Assembly: GCA_045601405.1 (NCBI GenBank)
Contig: JAZRZO010000074.1
Span: forward strand, 1-27,656
Source: RGIG5612 sp045601405
GTDB lineage: Bacteria; Bacillota; Clostridia; Lachnospirales; Lachnospiraceae
Length of the DNA: 27,656 nucleotides
Direction of reading: 5' to 3'
The number at the start of each line of letters is the position of its first letter. Positions within the stretch are counted from its first letter, which is position 1. Below the pieces are notes generated by a model that ran no database searches, was not told the origin of the DNA, and saw nothing but the letters and a program-made list of their open reading frames with translations. The translations under genes and the position numbers were made by a program. This document shows, in pieces, positions 23,842 through 27,656 of this stretch.

Positions 23842-23880
23842 TTAAAAAGGCAACACGTTGTTCGTGCTGCCAACCTTCAT
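23842..23880 (-). other. possible 12-codon leader ORF spanning the leader hairpin
   Basis: Reads M-K-V-G-S-T-N-N-V-L-P-F-stop and covers the terminator-like hairpin in the ABC operon leader. There is no ribosome binding site; it would start only 2–3 nt from the predicted transcript start, and it has no run of one amino acid. It may be a coincidence of the hairpin sequence. Confidence 0.15.
23844..23871 (-). terminator. terminator-like hairpin in the ABC operon leader (possible attenuator)
   Basis: On the minus strand GGCAGCACG and CGTGTTGCC form a 9-bp stem (one G·T pair) with a 5-nt loop, directly followed by TTTTT. It lies between the operon promoter (23917–23889) and the first gene (23794). 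No minus-strand gene precedes it in the region, so it is not simply the end of another operon. Confidence 0.6.
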
Positions 23881-23888
23881 CGTTTGTC

Positions 23889-23917
23889 AGTTTAATGCTT
23901 TAAAGCGTAAATGTCAA
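23889..23917 (-). promoter_or_regulatory. promoter of the ABC transporter operon
   Basis: A perfect -35 TTGACA (23917–23912) and -10 TAAACT (23894–23889, 4/6) with an exact 17-base spacer. The spacer contains the 10-bp palindrome GCTTTAAAGC (23897–23906), a candidate binding site for a dimeric regulator such as the divergent LysR protein. Predicted start near 23882. Confidence 0.6.
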
Positions 23918-24078
23918 CATCTGTTTCCGGCTTCATCCGGTTTTATATTTCCCATTGAATTTCTTCGATTTCTGGAATAAGATGTTGTTGATATCCGGTG
24001 CTTACGCGTCGGGAGCCGCTCATGTAAAAAGCGCCGGCTCCGTCGAAAAAACCGGCCCGGACATCATGATACAAAATT

Positions 24079-24951
24079 ATGGATATACACAGCGCGCAAT
24101 ACTACATTTCGGTATACACCTGCGGAAGCTTATCAAAGGCCGCCAGAGAGCATTACGTCACACAGCCTGTGATCTCCCGCACCATATCCTCGCTTGAGGA
24201 CGAGTTTGGCTGCACTTTCTTTGACCGCAGCAAGCATGGAGTCATCCCGACAAAGGCCGGCGATGAATTCTATCAGTACGCTCTTGAGTTCTGCACCTTC
24301 TATCAGAAAATAGCCAAAGGTATGTCCGAATATTCAGGCAGGGATAACCTTTCCCTTTCTATCGCGGGGATAACGCCTCCGGCAAGAGAGTTTCTCCCCG
24401 CAGCTGTTTCGCTTTTTAATAAAAGATTCCCCGAGATAACCGTTTCCATAGAGCGTCATGTCGCTTCGGAGATGATCCCTATCATGGAAGAGGGCAGGCA
24501 TGATTTTTATATCACCGTAATGTCTGATATCCGCAAATACAGTGACTTGAAAAGTCAGCTTTTGCTGTCTGAGAATCTTCAGCTGGTCACAAAAAAAGAG
24601 AAATGTCCGAAAAATGACAAAAACGCCGTTACTCTGCTGAAAAACAATCCGATCTTTATATTATCTGAGCAGGACGCTCCCTTAGTCTATCAGCTGATAA
24701 CAGATTATCTTGACAGCGTGGGAATACCGTCTCCCGACCTCAGGCCTTCCCGTCCGTTTGAAACTTTGTTTTATAATGCGGCCGCGGATCTGGGAGTAGC
24801 ACTGTCTCCGGCAGTGCATGCCTTTAACTATCCCGACCTGGGTGTATACAATATAAAAGGAAGTCCGACACTCCAGCTTGGCATTGCATGGAGGAAAGAA
24901 ACCCTTCCCGGACGCACATTCCTGAGCATCATGAAAGGTCTTCTTAACTGA
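24079..24951 (+). CDS. LysR-type transcriptional regulator
   Basis: A 290-residue regulator. The winged helix-turn-helix covers about residues 1–60 (YYISVYTCGSLSKAAREHYV, then TQPVISRTISSLEDEFG), followed by a linker helix and a periplasmic-binding-protein-like effector domain (from about 90; LSLSIAGITPP, FPEITVSIERH, DFYITVM). It is transcribed divergently from the ABC operon across a 284-nt gap, the usual arrangement for a LysR protein controlling its neighbour, so it may sense the transported ligand or a related metabolite; this is inference. The start at 24079 fits the family N-terminus but lacks a good Shine-Dalgarno. A terminator follows. Confidence 0.9.
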   Translation: MDIHSAQYYISVYTCGSLSKAAREHYVTQPVISRTISSLEDEFGCTFFDRSKHGVIPTKAGDEFYQYALEFCTFYQKIAKGMSEYSGRDNLSLSIAGITPPAREFLPAAVSLFNKRFPEITVSIERHVASEMIPIMEEGRHDFYITVMSDIRKYSDLKSQLLLSENLQLVTKKEKCPKNDKNAVTLLKNNPIFILSEQDAPLVYQLITDYLDSVGIPSPDLRPSRPFETLFYNAAADLGVALSPAVHAFNYPDLGVYNIKGSPTLQLGIAWRKETLPGRTFLSIMKGLLN

Positions 24952-24975
24952 CCCTTCAGATATACTTCTATATAA

Positions 24976-25012
24976 AAACAACAGCCCGGCACAAATGCCG
25001 GGCTTGTTGTTT
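24976..25012 (+). terminator. intrinsic terminator after the LysR gene
   Basis: Stem gcccggca (24984–24991) with tgccgggc (24996–25003), loop caaa, extended by aacaac pairing with gttgtt around a one-base bulge. The 3' side is T-rich (TTGTTGTTT). It lies 25 nt after the LysR stop. Confidence 0.75.
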
Positions 25013-25127
25013 GCCGTTTGTATTATATTAATACACTCCCTGTGTTTATTAGTTTAATATTATTATCTGAAAATGGATAATATTATTTCGGACATTGTTC
25101 AACGTTTTTGTTTGAACGCTTATTTGC

Positions 25128-25156
25128 TTTACTTTGATACTTTTAAGTGATAAAAT
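25128..25156 (+). promoter_or_regulatory. promoter of lysA
   Basis: Extended -10 TG-A-TAAAAT (TAAAAT at 25151–25156, 5/6) and -35 TTTACT (25128–25133, 4/6) with a 17-base spacer. The predicted start, near 25163, leaves a leader of about 40 nt, too short for a lysine riboswitch. The surrounding 25021–25200 is AT-rich and otherwise holds nothing I recognise. Confidence 0.5.
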
Positions 25157-25201
25157 TTTTAGCAATCTGTCTGAAAATAGTATTAAAAGAGGAGATTACC
25201 T

Positions 25202-26524
25202 ATGAGTACCAATAGTGAAAGAAATTTCATCTGTGATAACATCGGTGTAAATGACGAAGGACATCTTACTTTTGCAGGACTTGACACAACTTCGCTTGCC
25301 GCAAAATTCAAAACTCCTGCTTATATCATGGATGAGGCTCGTATACGCCACAACTGCCGTGTATACACGGAGGCATTTAAAAAGCACTTCGGCGGTGAGT
25401 CCCGCCCGCTTTACGCAAGTAAGGCAAACTCTTTTAAATACATTTATCAGATCATGGAGGATGAAGGCATGGGCATAGACGTTGTGTCGTGCGGCGAGAT
25501 CCTCTGCGCGCACAAGGCCGGATATGACTTAAGCCGCGCGTATTTTCACAGCAACAACAAGACCGACGAGGACATTGCCTTCGCGATGGATCTGAATATA
25601 GGATACTTCGTTGCCGACGGCTTCGAAGAGCTTTACGCGATTGAAGCAGAGGCCGCAAAAAGAGGCATTAAGCAAAAGCTGCTGCTCCGGCTTACTCCCG
25701 GTATCGACCCGCATACATACGCGCAGGTAAACACCGGTACTGTGGATTCAAAATTCGGCACAGCCATAGAGACCGGACAGGCAGACGAGATCGTTGACGC
25801 CGCACTGCGCCTTACGCATATTGACCTTGCAGGCTTTCACTGCCATGTGGGCAGCCAGGTCTTTGCGGAAGATGTTTTTGAGCGCGCGGCCGTTGTAATG
25901 GTTCGATATATCTCACATATCAACCGGGAATACGGATATATGGCGCGGCAGCTCAATATGGGCGGCGGGTTTGGTGTCCGCTATGTTGATACCGACCCGT
26001 ATCTGAACGTAAGCGAAAAGATTGCCGACCTGGCAAAAGCTATAAAGGAGACCTGCGCAAGTGAAAACATCCCCGTTCCTACTATAATAATGGAACCCGG
26101 AAGAAGCATTGTGGCCGATGCCGGCATGACTCTTTACACAGTTGGAGCTGTTAAACGTATTCCGTTCTATAAAAATTATGTATCTGTTGACGGCGGGATG
26201 ACAGACAATCCCAGGTATGCGCTCTATGGTTCAAAATACACCTGTTATACGGCAAACAAGATGAACGAGGCGGCTGATATGAACTGCAACGTTGTCGGAA
26301 GATGCTGCGAGAGCGGCGACATCGTTCAGCGTGATGTCCAGCTTCCGGAAAGCACCTGCCGCGGAGATATCGTAGCAGTCTGCACAACCGGTGCCTATAA
26401 CTATTCCATGGCTTCAAACTACAACAAGATACCTAACCCCCCGATCGTTATGATCACCGACGGAGTGGCGAAAGAAGTTGTCAGAAGGCAGACATACGAG
26501 GATCTGATCTCGCTCGATGTTTAG
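25202..26524 (+). CDS. lysA: diaminopimelate decarboxylase
   Basis: A 440-residue fold-type-III PLP enzyme that decarboxylates meso-diaminopimelate to lysine, the last step of lysine synthesis. The Schiff-base lysine is Lys74 in YASKANS. Other signatures are DVVSCGE, FHSNNKTDEDI, GFHCHVGSQ, NMGGGFGVRY, IIMEPGRSIV (substrate Arg), GRCCESGD (catalytic Cys from the partner subunit) and TTGAYNYSMASNYN. Length fits. AGAGGAG lies 7 nt before the ATG. Monocistronic, and convergent with the MOSC gene across hairpin repeat copy 3. Confidence 0.95.
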   Translation: MSTNSERNFICDNIGVNDEGHLTFAGLDTTSLAAKFKTPAYIMDEARIRHNCRVYTEAFKKHFGGESRPLYASKANSFKYIYQIMEDEGMGIDVVSCGEILCAHKAGYDLSRAYFHSNNKTDEDIAFAMDLNIGYFVADGFEELYAIEAEAAKRGIKQKLLLRLTPGIDPHTYAQVNTGTVDSKFGTAIETGQADEIVDAALRLTHIDLAGFHCHVGSQVFAEDVFERAAVVMVRYISHINREYGYMARQLNMGGGFGVRYVDTDPYLNVSEKIADLAKAIKETCASENIPVPTIIMEPGRSIVADAGMTLYTVGAVKRIPFYKNYVSVDGGMTDNPRYALYGSKYTCYTANKMNEAADMNCNVVGRCCESGDIVQRDVQLPESTCRGDIVAVCTTGAYNYSMASNYNKIPNPPIVMITDGVAKEVVRRQTYEDLISLDV

Positions 26525-26536
26525 AAGGGGCTTACT

Positions 26537-26613
26537 CACGCCTTGATGCATATATATTGATGGGTGACTAAACCGGCAGCTGTCACCCTGAGATATATAT
26601 GCAGCAAGGCGTG
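26537..26613. repeat. 78-nt hairpin repeat, copy 3
   Basis: cacgcc pairs with ggcgtg (extendable to ctcacgcc/ggcgtgag, 26535–26615), tgcatatatat pairs with atatatatgca, and gggtgac pairs with gtcaccc; the loop is taaaccggcagct. Compared with copies 1 and 2, the changes at gggYgac/gtcRccc and at the second base pair of the outer stem occur on both sides, keeping pairing. Lies in the convergent lysA/MOSC gap, where it may also act as a bidirectional terminator. Confidence 0.85.
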
Positions 26614-26637
26614 AGAATATGGTTTTCCTTTGAGTTT

Positions 26638-27072
26638 TTATTCTTCTATTAATTCTACAGGATCGCCGGCTTTGACTACACCTTCTTCAAGAACGATGGC
26701 AAAGATGCCCTCACGCGGCATAACGCAGTCGCCGACCTGCTGCCTTATCGCGCAGTCAGCGTGACATTCTTTCCCTATCTGAGTTACCTCAAGAAGAGTT
26801 TCACCGACCTTAAGCTTTGTTCCGACCGGAAGCTCGTAAAGGACCATTCCTTCCGTTAAGATATTTTCGGCAAACGCCCCCACCGGAATATCCGGAAACT
26901 TCTCTCTCATTTTGGCAACGCTTTCGTCAGACAAAAGACTTACCTGTCTGTGCCAGTTTCCCGCGTGAGCGTCTCCGACTATACCGTGGTCTTTTTTTAA
27001 TTCTATAGAGCCAACAGGATGCTTGACTGTTCCCTTTTTTTCGCTGATGCATACAGCAACTACCTTTGCCAT
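26638..27072 (-). CDS. MOSC domain protein
   Basis: A 144-residue single MOSC domain (the C-terminal domain family of molybdenum cofactor sulfurases). Segments: GSIELKKDHGIVGDAHAG, FAENILTEGM, LKVGETLLEVTQIGKECH and the Cys-rich HADCAIRQQVGDCVMPREG. MOSC proteins handle sulfur or metal-sulfur transfer and often work with molybdenum cofactor; no molybdopterin genes are visible in the window. GGAG lies 10 nt before the ATG. It lies 2 nt downstream of the DtxR-type gene, so the two form an operon and the MOSC gene is probably under metal control. Specific substrate unknown. Confidence 0.88.
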   Translation of the reverse strand: MAKVVAVCISEKKGTVKHPVGSIELKKDHGIVGDAHAGNWHRQVSLLSDESVAKMREKFPDIPVGAFAENILTEGMVLYELPVGTKLKVGETLLEVTQIGKECHADCAIRQQVGDCVMPREGIFAIVLEEGVVKAGDPVELIEE

Positions 27073-27074
27073 CT

Positions 27075-27446
27075 TTATTTCTCCATTTCCCCAAGCAATT
27101 TCTTTAACGCGTTAAACGTTTCATCACTGATATAATGCTCCGCCCTGCAGGCATCATCTATCGCGGTCTTTTCGCTTACTCCTATCCTTTTCAGGAGCTC
27201 CGTTATCACATTGTGCCTTTCATAAACCGCTTCTGCCCTTTTCCGGCCCTTTGCCGTGAGCGTTATCTCTCCGGTATCCACAACTTTGATAAAGCCGTCA
27301 TCCTTAAGAATGCCCATGGCCCTGCTGACCGACGGCTTTGAATATCCCATATATTTACCAACGTCTATCGCGTGAACATTATCCGAATGCCGGGACAGTA
27401 TCAGTATCGTTTCAAGATACATTTCCCCTGATTCCTGTATAGCCAT
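27075..27446 (-). CDS. DtxR/MntR-family metal-dependent transcriptional regulator
   Basis: A 123-residue repressor of the short (MntR-like) architecture: an N-terminal winged helix (about 1–65; GEMYLETILILS, HAIDVGKYMGYSKPSVSRAM) and a dimerisation/metal domain, with no C-terminal SH3 domain. Candidate metal ligands are Met and Glu in GEMYLE, His in YERHNV, and Cys, Glu and His in DACRAEHYIS. The Cys-x2-Glu-His pattern resembles iron-sensing DtxR more than manganese-sensing MntR, which has Glu at the Cys position. It is the first gene of a two-gene operon with the MOSC protein. AAGGAG lies 7 nt upstream of the ATG. Confidence 0.9.
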   Translation of the reverse strand: MAIQESGEMYLETILILSRHSDNVHAIDVGKYMGYSKPSVSRAMGILKDDGFIKVVDTGEITLTAKGRKRAEAVYERHNVITELLKRIGVSEKTAIDDACRAEHYISDETFNALKKLLGEMEK

Positions 27447-27471
27447 AAGTAACTCCTTATTCTGCCATCCG

Positions 27472-27495
27472 TATTATAAACAAAATATCATAATA
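27472..27495 (-). promoter_or_regulatory. promoter and possible operator of the DtxR-MOSC operon
   Basis: A perfect -10 TATAAT at 27478–27473; no good -35. TATTAT (27495–27490) and ATAATA (27477–27472) form an inverted repeat with a 12-nt spacer that overlaps the -10. That is a plausible place for autoregulation, but it does not match a DtxR or MntR box that I know. Confidence 0.35.
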
Positions 27496-27560
27496 GCCGT
27501 TAAGAGGCAACTTGATATGTCAAGCATTTTGGAAAATGTCCCGAAAAAATTGAAACATTA

Positions 27561-27594
27561 GCCCCGGCTATTTTGCTGGGGCCAGTTTTATTTT
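27561..27594 (+). terminator. orphan intrinsic terminator, plus strand
   Basis: Stem gccccggc (27561–27568) with gctggggc (27575–27582), loop tatttt, followed by a T-rich tract (gttttatttt). No plus-strand gene precedes it nearer than lysA, more than 1 kb upstream across two minus-strand genes. Confidence 0.5.
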
Positions 27595-27656
27595 GTGGGC
27601 TCTGCCCACACCCGTCCCTCGTCGGGAAGGCAGGGAAAGAAGTTGTTTACTTCTTT
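27595..27656. other. hairpin cluster at the window end
   Basis: Two further perfect small inverted repeats follow the orphan terminator: gtgggc/gcccac with a 3-nt loop (27595–27609) and aaagaagt/acttcttt with a 5-nt loop (27636–27656, reaching the last base). A cccg/cggg repeat lies between them. No coding frame is recognised; the stretch may be the edge of a repeat or of a mobile element that continues outside the window. Confidence 0.4.

Noticed and set aside
23795..23888. T-box or tRNA-sensing leader upstream of the TrpXYZ-type importer
   Set aside because: Less than 20 nt lies between the predicted start and the hairpin, and no T-box sequence is present. The short overlapping frame has no Trp or Tyr codons.
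24952..25201. Lysine riboswitch upstream of lysA
   Set aside because: The predicted leader is only about 40 nt, and no L-box-like long paired structure with a terminator lies between the promoter and the gene.
10841..26613. The three hairpin copies as a CRISPR array
   Set aside because: Copies are thousands of bases apart with genes between them, there are no regularly spaced spacers, and no cas genes are visible.

Overview
This window looks like a chromosomal segment of a Gram-positive anaerobe of the class Clostridia, most likely family Lachnospiraceae. That placement is inferred from gene content and order (a yaaO–holB–ricT–trmN6–rsmI cluster, a GlgC/GlgD pair, a TrpXYZ-type ABC transporter and a DtxR/MOSC pair) and from Clostridia-like protein motifs. 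It does not come from any search. Most of the window is dense housekeeping or metabolic DNA. The exceptions are the first ~590 bases, which are AT-richer and carry a partial lipoprotein gene and a decayed RhuM-family gene, and several repeat-bearing intergenic gaps.

Layout. (1) 1–497, minus strand: partial lipoprotein gene and a frameshifted RhuM remnant. (2) 590–9059, minus strand: a very tight ten-gene operon, transcribed from about 9080 leftward: Orn/Lys/Arg-type decarboxylase, guanylate-kinase-like protein, holB, ricT, trmN6, rsmI, deoD, a PlsC-like acyltransferase, an acyl carrier protein and rlmD. Most neighbours overlap or abut. (3) 9160–10005, plus strand: nnrD, divergent from that operon with overlapping promoters, convergent with (4) a membrane-anchored EndA-like nuclease (minus, 10002–10757). 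(5) 11127–20326, plus strand: a glycogen operon glgP–glgC–glgD–glgA plus a large GH13–GH77 fusion, with no branching enzyme in the window. (6) 20351–20827, minus strand: a DUF4956 membrane protein that appears to have lost its N-terminal third. (7) 21039–23794, minus strand: a three-gene ABC importer with a terminator-like hairpin in its leader, divergent from a LysR-type regulator (24079–24951). (8) 25202–26524: lysA. (9) 26638–27446, minus strand: a DtxR-type metalloregulator and a MOSC protein, followed by a hairpin-rich stretch to the window end.

The observation most worth following is a ~78-nt imperfect palindrome present three times (10841–10918, 20893–20970, 26537–26613). Its loop is conserved, all copies lie in the same orientation, and paired bases change together between copies, as expected of a structured RNA or a hairpin-type mobile repeat. 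A second, unrelated short palindromic repeat occurs once between genes and once in frame inside rlmD. Other points of interest are a catalytic-residue substitution in DeoD, altered motifs in the acyltransferase beside the dedicated ACP, and the leader terminator of the ABC operon. I found no tRNA, rRNA, CRISPR array, transposase or clearly novel multi-gene defence system.
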